NCBI GenBank assembly: GCA_022711405.1
Contig: JAKLFC010000004.1
Location: 1 to 64,000 of the forward strand
Direction of reading: 5' to 3'
Length of the DNA: 64,000 nucleotides
From: Bacteroidota bacterium
GTDB lineage: Bacteria; Bacteroidota; Bacteroidia; Bacteroidales; JAGONC01
Shown: positions 1-8,000 of the stretch, piece after piece
Layout: each line of letters opens with the position of its first letter
Position numbering within the stretch: position 1 is the first letter of the stretch
The notes under the pieces: model-generated
Told to the model about the DNA's origin: nothing
Seen by the model: the letters and a program-made list of their open reading frames with translations, nothing else
Databases searched by the model: none
Program-made: the position numbers and the translations under genes

Positions 1-102
1 CCGTTAATAGAGCACACAGACTTGAACGATAGAGTTCGCAGAGGAAATTATTCATCAAGAATCTTAAGTGCCGAAGAAATTAGATTTATAGAGGAAATAT
101 AA
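1..102 (+). CDS. C-terminal fragment of an unidentified protein
   Basis: An open frame enters from the left window edge and ends at TAA 100-102, giving 33 residues that finish in SAEEIRFIEEI. The stretch is hydrophilic and looks like a C-terminal helix. It is too short to assign a family; the ending is loosely like that of some sulfotransferases, but this is a guess. The reading frame is supported only by the lack of stops and a normal-looking composition. Confidence 0.4.
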   Translation, partial: PLIEHTDLNDRVRRGNYSSRILSAEEIRFIEEI

Positions 103-282
103 TAAAAAATCAGGTAAGTTAAATGATAAATGTCCCCAAAATGTCTCCGGGATACTATTCACGGGAGAAATGCTTCACATTGATCTTCAGGAAAGGGCAG
201 GGGAACCTACTTTAAAATCCCATTACCTGCCTTTAACATTTGGTCAATATCCGCTTTGCTTTTGATGTATTTCTGTAGCCGC

Positions 283-364
283 CGCCCCTATCCCCCGGCC
301 CCTTCCCCCACCCCGGGGACAGCCCCTATCCCCTGGCCCCTTCCCCCATCCGGGGGAAGGGGAA
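283..364. repeat. GC-rich palindromic repeat, left arm of DUF559 cassette 1
   Basis: Two copies of a C-rich unit (CCCCTATCCCCTGGCCCCTT type) end in a GGGGGAAGGGG dyad. The units are the reverse complement of those at 820-946, so the DUF559 gene between them is bracketed by inverted arrays. The last 20 or so bases up to the gene's stop are nearly identical to those at 2087-2108 in cassette 2. Confidence 0.8.
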
Positions 365-385
365 TGGCACTAACCCGATTAAAGA

Positions 386-817
386 TCATTTGCGGTATAG
401 CGCTTCTTTGATTTTGGCGAGAACATGATCAAGATCGTTCATGATTTCTTCATTCCTGAACCGGACCTCTATAATACCAAAGTTTTTCAGGATATTCGTT
501 CTTTCCCTGTCCCTTTCTTGCTGATACGAGGTATCATGTACCTCACCATCAAGTTCAATGACAAGCATTGCCTCGTAGCAGAAAAAATCGACGACAAATC
601 CACCGATGGGGTGTTGTCTTCGGAATCGAAAGCCCAGGAGCTGTTTATTTCTGAGTTGTATCCAAAGAATTTTTTCGGCCGGGGTCAATTCCCTGCGGAG
701 ATTTCCTGCAACCTTTAGTGTCTCGGGCGATGCCCCGAAATAAAAGGGGTAATTTTCTCTTCCTTGAAGTTTGACAATGACAGAAGTATCTGATACTAAG
801 ATACACAACTTATACAA
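386..817 (-). CDS. DUF559 (Vsr-like) endonuclease-domain protein, copy 1
   Basis: DUF559 proteins are small relatives of very-short-patch-repair and PD-(D/E)XK nucleases; their biological role is poorly known. The sequence shows the family core in order: an AEKILW helix, LRNKQLLGFRFRRQHPIG, VVDFFCYE and the acidic VIELDGEVH strand, then RTNILKNFGI and VRFRNEE. The acidic Asp and Glu expected for metal binding are present. The frame opens at TTG 817; there is no ATG at the place where copy 2 starts, so the start is uncertain and the first 13 or so residues may not be translated. Inverted GC-rich repeats lie on both sides. The DNA is close to identical to that of copy 2 over most of the gene. 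Confidence 0.8.
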   Translation of the reverse strand: MYKLCILVSDTSVIVKLQGRENYPFYFGASPETLKVAGNLRRELTPAEKILWIQLRNKQLLGFRFRRQHPIGGFVVDFFCYEAMLVIELDGEVHDTSYQQERDRERTNILKNFGIIEVRFRNEEIMNDLDHVLAKIKEALYRK

Positions 818-819
818 TT

Positions 820-946
820 CCCCTTCCCCCGGATGGGGGAAGGGGACAGGGGATGGGGGCTGATAATATTCCCCTTCCCCCGGATGGGGGAAGGGGCCAG
901 GGGATGGGGGCTGAACAATTTCCCTTCCCCCGGATGGGGGAAGGGA
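820..946. repeat. GC-rich tandem palindromic repeat, right arm of DUF559 cassette 1
   Basis: Almost three tandem units of about 51 bases. Each holds the dyad CCCCTTCCCCCGGATGGGGG followed by AAGGGG, then a GGGGATGGGGGCTGA tail and a short A/T spacer. The same unit recurs four times at 2543-2736. Short open frames through it read as proline/glycine low-complexity and are not genes. Confidence 0.85.
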
Positions 947-1069
947 AGAATCGCATCGTCAGCTAATTGTCGCAAGAGTTCTGCGGGCTGTATGAATGTG
1001 GATCATTTCGTATTTCTTTGATAACTATCAGATATTAATTTGGTATATTTGCTATCGGTTTTTTGGCAC

Positions 1070-1387
1070 ATGGAGCATAACAAAGAAATACTTGAGCTGA
1101 TTAAAGTGACAGCCTGGAAGTATATCGCGGATGCAGAGGTATTTCTGTTTGGCTCTCGTGCCAGAAAAGACGCTTACCCTGATAGCGATTACGATATCCT
1201 GTTAATCACAGCCATTGAACTGGATCCCAGACAAAAATTACCTTTGAAAACTAGGATCAGAAAGGAACTTCTTCAATCCGGAATACGATCCGATATCCTC
1301 ATACAAAGCAGAGAAGAAATAAAAAAGAAGAAACGATTACCTGGACATATCATAAAAAATATTCTAAAGGAAGCAATACTCCTATGA
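1070..1387 (+). CDS. mntA: MNT-type nucleotidyltransferase (antitoxin-like partner of HEPN protein)
   Basis: This is a 105-residue minimal nucleotidyltransferase. The signature FGSRARKD followed by SDYD supplies the Gly-Ser and the two metal-binding aspartates of the pol-beta superfamily. In MNT/HEPN modules studied elsewhere the MNT enzyme neutralises the HEPN RNase by AMPylating it. I chose ATG 1070 over the upstream in-frame TTG at 1040, because the extra residues match nothing in the family. The stop overlaps the start of the HEPN gene (ATGA), so the two are translationally coupled. The pair lies between the two DUF559 cassettes. Confidence 0.85.
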   Translation: MEHNKEILELIKVTAWKYIADAEVFLFGSRARKDAYPDSDYDILLITAIELDPRQKLPLKTRIRKELLQSGIRSDILIQSREEIKKKKRLPGHIIKNILKEAILL

Positions 1388-1773
1388 CCAGTGACAGGGC
1401 AGAATATATCAAGAATTGGCTTTTACGTGCGAACGAGGACATTTCTGTTATAAATAGTCTTGTAAATGCTGGTGCTGAGGATTATACGAGTTCGATTTGT
1501 TTCCATGCCCAACAAGCCTCCGAGAAATTCCTGAAAGCTTTTTTAGTTTATCATAACATAAACTTCCCCAGAACTCACGATCTGGACTATTTGGTAATCG
1601 AGTGTCAGAAAATCAATACAGAAGAATTCGAAATTGATTTCAAAAGTCTTACAGATTTTGGAGTATCATTAAGATATCCTGATGATTTTTATATTCCTGA
1701 TGTGAAGGAAGCCCTTGAGTACCGGGATATAGCATTCAATGTAAAAGAAATCGTTGAAAGGCTTATGATATAA
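1384..1773 (+). CDS. hepT: HEPN-domain protein (toxin-like partner of MNT)
   Basis: A 129-residue all-helical protein with the HEPN pattern FHAQQASEKFLKAFL followed by PRTHDLDYL, as in the PF05168 family. HEPN partners of MNT proteins are usually RNases that cut tRNA or mRNA. The classic RxxxxH motif is not clear here, so catalytic activity is inferred from family and context only. It overlaps the MNT gene by four bases and is followed by about 235 bases without a gene. Confidence 0.8.
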   Translation: MTSDRAEYIKNWLLRANEDISVINSLVNAGAEDYTSSICFHAQQASEKFLKAFLVYHNINFPRTHDLDYLVIECQKINTEEFEIDFKSLTDFGVSLRYPDDFYIPDVKEALEYRDIAFNVKEIVERLMI

Positions 1774-2010
1774 AAACCTGAAAACTTCGGCGAAAATCTA
1801 TCATCAAACGTAAGAATAAAGTCACAATAGTCTTTTACTCATAGAAGGGTGCGCAGAAAAGGAAGCACAACGCCCGTATTTTAATGAATGAAAATCGAAT
1901 GATCCAGATCAGTTTTGTGTCATAATCATTAAAATTCTGACACTTAGATACGATTTAGATATGTTAGGATACGATCTGATATTCCGGTCCGCACCGCATA
2001 ATTTCCAGCC
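1774..2010. other. Intergenic stretch, no gene seen
   Basis: AT-rich sequence between the HEPN stop and cassette 2. I see no coding frame or terminator. It holds the 12-mer GGGTGCGCAGAA (1847-1858), which recurs at 2740-2751 on the far side of cassette 2, and several GATACGAT-like words at 1940-1980. Confidence 0.5.
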
Positions 2011-2086
2011 TCTATCCCCTGGCCCCTTCCCCCATCCGGGGACAGCCCCTATCCCCTGGCCCCTTCCCCCACTCGGGGGAAGGGGA
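2011..2086. repeat. GC-rich palindromic repeat, left arm of DUF559 cassette 2
   Basis: Same C-rich unit and terminal GGGGGAAGGGG dyad as 283-364, in the same orientation relative to its DUF559 gene. It is the inverted counterpart of 2543-2736. Confidence 0.8.
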
Positions 2087-2108
2087 ATGGCACTAACCCG
2101 ATTAAAGA

Positions 2109-2501
2109 TCATTTGCGGTCTAGCGCTTCTTTGATTTTGGCGAGAACATGATCAAGATCGTTCATGATTTCTTCATTCCTGAACCGGACCTCTATAATAC
2201 CAAAGTTTTTCAGGATATTCGTTCTTTCCCTGTCCCTTTCTTCCTGATACGAGGTATGATGTACCTCACCATCAAGTTTAATGACAAGCATTACCTCGTA
2301 GCAGAAAAAATCGACGACAAATTCACCGATGGGGTGTTGTCTTCGGAACCGAAAGCCCAGGAGCTGTTTATTTCTGAGTTGTTCCCAAAGAATTTTTTCA
2401 GCCTGTGTCATTTCTATTCGAAGTTCCCCTGCGATCTTCAGCATTTCTGACGATGCCCCGAAGTAAATGGGATAATTTTCTCTTCCCTGAAGCTTGACCA
2501 T
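2109..2501 (-). CDS. DUF559 endonuclease-domain protein, copy 2, probable active-site mutant
   Basis: Near-duplicate of the gene at 386-817, with identical LRNKQLLGFRFRRQHPIG and RTNILKNFGIIEVRFRNEE segments. ATG 2501 is the natural start, giving 130 residues. The conserved acidic strand reads VIKLDGEVHH where copy 1 reads VIELDGEVHD: a GAA to AAA change replaces the conserved Glu with Lys. In PD-(D/E)XK-like folds that Glu usually helps bind the metal, so this copy may be catalytically dead. It is flanked by the same inverted GC-rich repeats. Confidence 0.8.
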   Translation of the reverse strand: MVKLQGRENYPIYFGASSEMLKIAGELRIEMTQAEKILWEQLRNKQLLGFRFRRQHPIGEFVVDFFCYEVMLVIKLDGEVHHTSYQEERDRERTNILKNFGIIEVRFRNEEIMNDLDHVLAKIKEALDRK

Positions 2502-2542
2502 AGTTAAATAATCTGAAACTAAGATACACAATTTATACAATT

Positions 2543-2736
2543 CCCCTTCCCCCGGATGGGGGAAGGGGCCAGGGGATAGGGGCTGAACAATTCCCCTTCC
2601 CCCGGATGGGGGAAGGGGACAGGGGATGGGGGCTGATAATATTCCCCTTCCCCCGGATGGGGGAAGGGGACAGGGGATGGGGGCTGAACAATTCCCCTTC
2701 CCCCGGATGGGGAAGGGGTCAGGGGATAGGGGCTGA
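2543..2736. repeat. GC-rich tandem palindromic repeat, right arm of DUF559 cassette 2
   Basis: Four tandem units of about 50 bases with the same dyad as 820-946. Units differ by single bases (GGGGATAGGGG or GGGGATGGGGG) and by spacer (CTGAACAATT or CTGATAATATT). Confidence 0.85.
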
Positions 2737-2949
2737 TGGGGGTGCGCAGAAGGATACGTACCAAATGGGTTTCTCTTACTATCTAGCCCATTTCCAACCT
2801 CTAGCTCTGGTCAATATCCGCATCACCTTTAGTAACTCAAGGAATGATGTATGGATTTTATTGATAATCGATCACTATTGTTCAAACGGGCGCGTTATCC
2901 ATGGCCGACAGGTAGCAGATGCAGTCGTCATGCTGAATCTTGAAATGGA
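2737..2949. other. Intergenic stretch, no gene seen
   Basis: No credible coding frame. It contains the 14-mer TGGTCAATATCCGC at 2808-2821, which also occurs at 241-254 on the other side of the DUF559/MNT-HEPN island. Confidence 0.5.
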
Positions 2950-5391
2950 TCACTCGTCCTTGAGGCAACGGATGGAAAGTCCATCATAATTGTAATGGAC
3001 AGCCTGTCGTATGTTTGCATTCAGGTAGCGCAGGGACCTGACGTAGGCGCTGACTGCATCGTATTGCGATGAAGACCAGAAATTACCCTGGTAGCCTAAG
3101 TTGGCGAACAATCCATTTTGTGACAACCGATTACCCCCTGGAAGACCTGTAAAACCACTGGAATTGGTGGCACCTGTATTGGGCGTATTCCAATGGGTCA
3201 ATCCGGCTTCTTTAAGATTACCACCGGCATCATTGCCGCGATAACCCCATTCGTCCCATATTGGATCACCCACAGGATACTGACTGTCGACCGTTCCTTC
3301 AAGAATCTTCAATTCGGCGTTTGTGGGGAGATGCCAGTCCGCTGGACAAATACCCTGCGTTCCTTCTGTTGTCACATACTGCATCGCTTCGCTCCATTCA
3401 TACATCCCCCCGTATATGTCACAATTGGCTGCATCGTTACCATAACAATATTTTTCGATGATCCCGTTATCGGTTTGTAATTGTCCCCCGGCAGTATTAT
3501 TAATCATCGTGCCTATATTCAGGTTTTCAGCCATCCAGCATTGAGTTCCAATCAGAATAGTAGCATAGGATTGCGCTTCATAAAGAAGATCTTCACCACA
3601 TAAAAAACTTTCAGCAAAACTTATCACCACCTGATCTGAAGTACTGCCGCAAACCGATGTAATGGTCCAGCTTAGTGTATAAATATTACCTGTAATACCC
3701 TGAAATTCACTGGTGGGACTTGCCGGGCTCTGGATTGTTCCGCCTGTTCCTGCAACGATCTCCCATAAACCCGTGCCTACGATGGGAGTATTGCCTGCAA
3801 GAGAGGTGAATGTATCTGTAATGTTTAACTGGTCCGGTCCGGCATTAGCCACAGTAGTTGCGGGCAATAAAGTCAGAATCATAGGATCGCTTACCTGACC
3901 ACAGGTGCCATTACCGTTAGCGGTCAGCGTAAGCATTACCTGGCCGGCTGAGATATCCCCTGTGCTGAGCGTGTAAGACGCAGATAAACTACTGGGATTG
4001 CTGAATGTTCCTGTACCACTGGTTGTCCATAGGATAGAGGAGTAGTTAACGGCCGTGCCGCTCAGAGTAAAGATGGTCTGAGTAGGGCATATTCCTGCGT
4101 CGGTGCCGGCATTTGAATCAGGAGCACCATGGATCGTTAATGTCATGGTAGATTCAGCATTGGGACATCCTCCTGAACCTGTTGCAGTAAGGGTCAGTTC
4201 AACTTCTTCGCTGGCAATGTCTGCAGTGCTTGGTGTATAGGATGCATTAAGTAATGTGGGGTCATTAAAGGATCCTGTGCCGGAGGTAGTCCAGAGCAGA
4301 GCTGCATAATTGGAGGCTGTGGCACCTGACAAAAAATAGGTCGCATTATCGCAGGTAGTTGCATCATCCCCGGCATCAGCCTGAGGAGGCGTACAGCCGC
4401 CCTTTATGCAGCGGACAGATCTGCCGGTTTCCTTCTCATTGTAGTTCCTGTTAATATATGCATTATCACGGTTAAGGGTCCGCCAAAACGCCGATGTTGA
4501 ATTAAAGGCAGAGGATGTCCAAAAGTCTCCAAAATAGCCCAGGCTATAAAAGTTCCTATCCTGGTAATTGAGCACTCCAGCTGGAAGACCAGTAAAGCCG
4601 CTTTCATTAGTTGCATCAATATTGGGTGGCAGCCAGTGAGCGATTCCTGCTTCTTTCAGGTTCCCTCCGGCATCCAATCCACGTTGTCCTGTTTCATCCC
4701 ATTCAGGATCTCCGACAGGGTACTGGCTGTCAACAGTGCCTTCAAGTATCTTCCATTCTCCATCTGCCGGGACATGCCAGCCGACAGGACAAATGCCCTG
4801 TGCTCCTTCCACCGAAACGTACTGCATTGCTTCATTCCACTGGTAAAGGCCACCGTACTTGGTGCAACTGTCGGGTTCGTTGTTGTAGCAGTACTTTTCT
4901 ATTGTTCCATTGTTCGATTGTTCAATTGTTCCTTCGATCATCTCGCCTATATTCAGATTCTCCTTGAACCAGCACTGCTCGCCAATCCTGACAGTGTTAT
5001 ACACTTGTCCTTCATAATTGACAGTCGGCTCACCGGGACAGGGTATTCCCTGTACTTCCATTATGACGTTGGTTTCGAAGATGATATCCAGCACGTTGAC
5101 ATTCCCATCGTTGTTCATATCAGCAGCCTCGAAGTTAAACGGGTCAGGATTGAGTCCACTGATGTAATTGACAACGGCAATGATGTCCAGGACGTTGATA
5201 ACGCCGTCATCGTTGGCATCACCATACAGGATATCCTCCTCATCAGGCAAATCCGGTACATCAGGTGCATATGCCTCACATTCGGAAAATGCAAACGGCT
5301 GTTCCACATCAAGCATGGTAGCCTGGACACTGATGGTAAATAAAAATGGCATGATCGCCATCAGGGCAAGATGAAATAATACATGTTTCAT
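2950..5391 (-). CDS. Secreted dockerin/FISUMP surface protein
   Basis: An 813-residue exported protein. ATG 5391 starts a signal peptide (MKHVLFHLALMAIMPFLF). About residues 55-120 hold two dockerin type I calcium loops (GDANDDGVINVLDI and DMNNDGNVNVLDI). Two FISUMP domains (Fibrobacter succinogenes major paralogous domain) follow, one after the dockerin and one at the C-terminus, each with QCWxxENLNIG, ICPxxWHxP, LKEAG, GFTGLP and a final VRC or IRC. Between them are three PKD/Ig-like repeats with WTTSGTGxF cores. Its role is unknown; surface display or polysaccharide contact is plausible. The upstream Met at 5430 would spoil the signal peptide. No type IX sorting domain is seen at its end. 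Confidence 0.85.
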   Translation of the reverse strand: MKHVLFHLALMAIMPFLFTISVQATMLDVEQPFAFSECEAYAPDVPDLPDEEDILYGDANDDGVINVLDIIAVVNYISGLNPDPFNFEAADMNNDGNVNVLDIIFETNVIMEVQGIPCPGEPTVNYEGQVYNTVRIGEQCWFKENLNIGEMIEGTIEQSNNGTIEKYCYNNEPDSCTKYGGLYQWNEAMQYVSVEGAQGICPVGWHVPADGEWKILEGTVDSQYPVGDPEWDETGQRGLDAGGNLKEAGIAHWLPPNIDATNESGFTGLPAGVLNYQDRNFYSLGYFGDFWTSSAFNSTSAFWRTLNRDNAYINRNYNEKETGRSVRCIKGGCTPPQADAGDDATTCDNATYFLSGATASNYAALLWTTSGTGSFNDPTLLNASYTPSTADIASEEVELTLTATGSGGCPNAESTMTLTIHGAPDSNAGTDAGICPTQTIFTLSGTAVNYSSILWTTSGTGTFSNPSSLSASYTLSTGDISAGQVMLTLTANGNGTCGQVSDPMILTLLPATTVANAGPDQLNITDTFTSLAGNTPIVGTGLWEIVAGTGGTIQSPASPTSEFQGITGNIYTLSWTITSVCGSTSDQVVISFAESFLCGEDLLYEAQSYATILIGTQCWMAENLNIGTMINNTAGGQLQTDNGIIEKYCYGNDAANCDIYGGMYEWSEAMQYVTTEGTQGICPADWHLPTNAELKILEGTVDSQYPVGDPIWDEWGYRGNDAGGNLKEAGLTHWNTPNTGATNSSGFTGLPGGNRLSQNGLFANLGYQGNFWSSSQYDAVSAYVRSLRYLNANIRQAVHYNYDGLSIRCLKDE
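4900..4931. repeat. Four 8-base tandem repeats inside the FISUMP gene
   Basis: Four units of NATTGTTC in a row, read through in frame as the GTIEQSNNGTIE stretch of the first FISUMP domain. The second FISUMP domain has unrelated residues at this place, so the repeat probably expanded within the gene. Confidence 0.7.
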
Positions 5392-5442
5392 AAAAGAAGA
5401 ATTTTGGGAAATAAGGAGGTAAATGTACAAAGATTTAAAAAG

Positions 5443-5450
5443 TATCTTTG
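5443..5450 (+). promoter_or_regulatory. Bacteroidetes -7 box for the porin gene
   Basis: TATCTTTG fits the Bacteroidetes consensus TAnnTTTG and lies 77 bases before the porin start at 5527. Confidence 0.6.
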
Positions 5451-5526
5451 AGGAAAGAATACCTAAATTTATGACCCCAAATGGTGCACGTTGGTTTGAA
5501 GATATTCCATTTATAAATTCTATTTC

Positions 5527-6816
5527 ATGAAAATACGCGGGATCTGTTTTATTTCATTATTCCTCCTCATTCAAAGTATTTCACTGGCGCAAAACGCGGA
5601 TAATTTCGGATTTTACGGTTATTTCCGGTCGGGATTCGGGCTGGACGGACAGGGTGGCCCCCTTGATTATTTCAAAGCGCCTAACGCCGAAGCCAAATAC
5701 CGTCTGGGTAATGAGGCCGAGGCTTATATTGAAGCTCTCTTCCGGTATGCGACGGCAGATGAGAACAAAGCCCGGTTCGAGACGAATTTAAGACTGGCTT
5801 TTGTTACTCCGACAAGTAAAAGCAATGATTTTGTGACGACGACCTCGGTACGGGAGGCCTATGTACGAATGACAGGGATCCATAAAAAAAGGAAAGAGCT
5901 GGCATATTGGGCAGGTCAGCGTTTTTACGACCGGTATGATGCTCATATGACCGATTACTGGTACCGCGACATGAGTGGATTTGGTGGCGGATTTGAAGAT
6001 CTGGTGCTGGGAAAGGAGATCAAACTGTCGGCAGCGTTTCTGGGAGGATCCATAGACCAGCTAAGCTCAAGCGGCAGCGTTTATCCTGAAAATGAATTTG
6101 TTTTCAATAAAGTTACCCTGGATTTTAGTTTATATGACATTCCTGTTGGCCTGGGAAAATTGGGAATTACGCTCGACTGGTCAAGGTTCGACGGGGATTC
6201 ACTGGTCACCGGTCAGGGGAATTATTTTATTGAAAGCAGCGATGGCTGGTCAATGGGTTTGTTTCACGAAGTGCAGTTTGAGGGAGGAAGAAACCGGCTG
6301 AACCTGTTTTACGGGACCGGAGCCGCACAAAACTATAAAGCGATCATGGAGCAGCCTATGGGCATCATCCCCGTTGCCGGGATTCCCCTGGAGGTAAGTG
6401 AATTCAGAAGATTCAGGATGCTCAACGACCTGCAGGCGGACCTGAGTGAAAGGTTTTCATTGCAGGGCTTACTGCTTTACCAGAACCTCAACAACGGTCA
6501 ATCGTCCACCAATATACTGAATTGGTATTCGGCCGGATTACGGCCTGCCTACCACCTGAGCAGGTATTTTTCTATCGTGGGAGAATTTGGATTCGACTAT
6601 ACAAGCCAGTCGGATGCCAATCAAGGATTTCTGTTGAAAATGACCCTTGCTCCTCAGTTATCCCCGTTGAATAAAATTCTTAGCCGGCCGGCCATCCGTG
6701 CTTACTTCACCTATGCGATCTGGTCGGATGACTTCACAGGGCTTGTGGCCACATCATCCTTTCCCGATCAACATCATGGTCTTTCCTTTGGAATACAAAT
6801 GGAATCGTGGTGGTAA
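5527..6816 (+). CDS. Maltoporin-like (LamB-type) outer membrane porin
   Basis: A 429-residue protein with a signal peptide (MKIRGICFISLFLLIQSISLAQ) and a beta-barrel pattern to the end. Landmarks match LamB porins: GFYGYFRSGFGLDGQGG at the mature N-terminus, AKYRLGNEAEAYIE, then the WAGQRFYDRYDAHMTDYWYRD block and the glycine-rich GFGGGFEDL. LamB-type porins let maltodextrins or other sugars diffuse through the outer membrane. The gene stands alone with its own promoter box, and no sugar-utilisation operon is next to it, so the substrate is not known. Confidence 0.85.
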   Translation: MKIRGICFISLFLLIQSISLAQNADNFGFYGYFRSGFGLDGQGGPLDYFKAPNAEAKYRLGNEAEAYIEALFRYATADENKARFETNLRLAFVTPTSKSNDFVTTTSVREAYVRMTGIHKKRKELAYWAGQRFYDRYDAHMTDYWYRDMSGFGGGFEDLVLGKEIKLSAAFLGGSIDQLSSSGSVYPENEFVFNKVTLDFSLYDIPVGLGKLGITLDWSRFDGDSLVTGQGNYFIESSDGWSMGLFHEVQFEGGRNRLNLFYGTGAAQNYKAIMEQPMGIIPVAGIPLEVSEFRRFRMLNDLQADLSERFSLQGLLLYQNLNNGQSSTNILNWYSAGLRPAYHLSRYFSIVGEFGFDYTSQSDANQGFLLKMTLAPQLSPLNKILSRPAIRAYFTYAIWSDDFTGLVATSSFPDQHHGLSFGIQMESWW

Positions 6817-6922
6817 CCGCACCCGCAGCCAAAAATTTAATCTACGAAAGTTTCTATAGTAAAACAGTACTTCTCAATGATACCGTTCTCCTTTGGTCGG
6901 TTGACTCATAAGGTGTTCATAA

Positions 6923-7789
6923 TCAATAAGTCTTCGTCATTAAGGAATCCACGCAGATGATATAGTCAGCCAGCCCCAGGGATCCTTCCTCCGGTTTCCC
7001 CAGGTTATCCTGCTCTACCGTACTGATCGTCAATATTTTAACTTTGGGATCGTATTCCCTGAGATACCAGTAGATCCCTTCATAGCGGTCGGAATGGTAC
7101 GCCCCGTTGAAGTGAAGGAAGGTCTTTCCCTTGCTCCATTGCTGCAGGATAAAGTAAGCCATGGTGGCGTCCTTGATGGCCTGGGCCCTGGGCAGGTTCT
7201 CACTGGCATGGGCATCGCCCATTCCGCCCATACTGAGCATCTGCCTGTAACAATTCAGCTCAGGATCATACGGTATGGGCAGCGGTGCGATGTGCGTTTT
7301 TGCTTCTTCGCTTAATTGATCCAGTCCTTCAAATCCATCCCTGGCGACGATGGCGGCGTACCGGCGGGGAATGTTGGTCGCCACAAAATCCAGGCTGTTG
7401 TCGCGGGCAAACTGTGCCAGGGGCCGGTAATCCGTGGAGTAATTGTCCCAGAGCTTTGCCTCCTTCTCGAAGTTGTTTTCCCTGATCTTCTGTGAAATAT
7501 ATTCCTGCAGGATCAGGCTGTTGTCATGCTCGAACATCTCAGCTCCCAGTACCAGTCCGGTTCCTTTGCTGTTGAACAGGTCGGTGGTCAGTGACAGCTG
7601 AAGCCAGTGTGAAATGGGATTGTTGTGAAGCTCACCGAAAAGGATGATGTCGGCATCCAGTGCATCCTTGACAAGGTCTTTATAGTCTTTTTGTTTCCCG
7701 TTTCCGTCAAAGAGAACATAGGCTGGTTTATCTGTTTTCAGTGCCGTGAACAGGATAAAAAGCAGGAGGATCAGCATGCGTGTTTTCAT
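6923..7789 (-). CDS. ChaN-like (COG3016) haem-binding/TIKI-fold envelope protein
   Basis: A 288-residue protein with an N-terminal signal segment (MKTRMLILLLFILFTAL). Family signatures are FGELHNNP, GAEMFEHD, a central DNSLDFVATNIPRRYAAIVARDG-type core, MGDAHASENLPRAQAIKDATMA and FNGAYHSD. These fit the ChaN/EreA-TIKI superfamily; Campylobacter ChaR/ChaN binds haem, but whether this one does cannot be told from sequence. It runs opposite to the porin and to the cold-shock gene and seems to be a single-gene unit with its own -7 box. Confidence 0.8.
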   Translation of the reverse strand: MKTRMLILLLFILFTALKTDKPAYVLFDGNGKQKDYKDLVKDALDADIILFGELHNNPISHWLQLSLTTDLFNSKGTGLVLGAEMFEHDNSLILQEYISQKIRENNFEKEAKLWDNYSTDYRPLAQFARDNSLDFVATNIPRRYAAIVARDGFEGLDQLSEEAKTHIAPLPIPYDPELNCYRQMLSMGGMGDAHASENLPRAQAIKDATMAYFILQQWSKGKTFLHFNGAYHSDRYEGIYWYLREYDPKVKILTISTVEQDNLGKPEEGSLGLADYIICVDSLMTKTY

Positions 7790-7858
7790 GGTGGTATGCG
7801 TAAGATATGGGCTTAGATTCTTTTTTTTTATGATATGGTTGAATCAAAATGTTTCAAT

Positions 7859-7866
7859 CAAAGATA
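7859..7866 (-). promoter_or_regulatory. -7 box for the ChaN-like gene
   Basis: CAAAGATA on the plus strand is TATCTTTG on the minus strand, 70 bases upstream of ATG 7789. Confidence 0.6.
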
Positions 7867-8000
7867 ATTCAAATTCGAAAAAGGACTGAATTCAGGCAAA
7901 TAGATTATCTTTATACCCTGAACCCGCCGGATGGAAAATTTTATAAAGCTTCCCTGCCTGTGGGTGAAGGTCTTGAAGGAATCATTCAACAATAGCATTT

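Noticed and set aside
1070..1773. MNT/HEPN plus DUF559 as one new defence system
   Set aside because: Each DUF559 gene is part of its own repeat cassette and runs on the opposite strand; nothing links them except closeness.
2519..2764. Proline/glycine-rich small protein
   Set aside because: It is translated GC-rich palindromic repeat and has no independent start signal.
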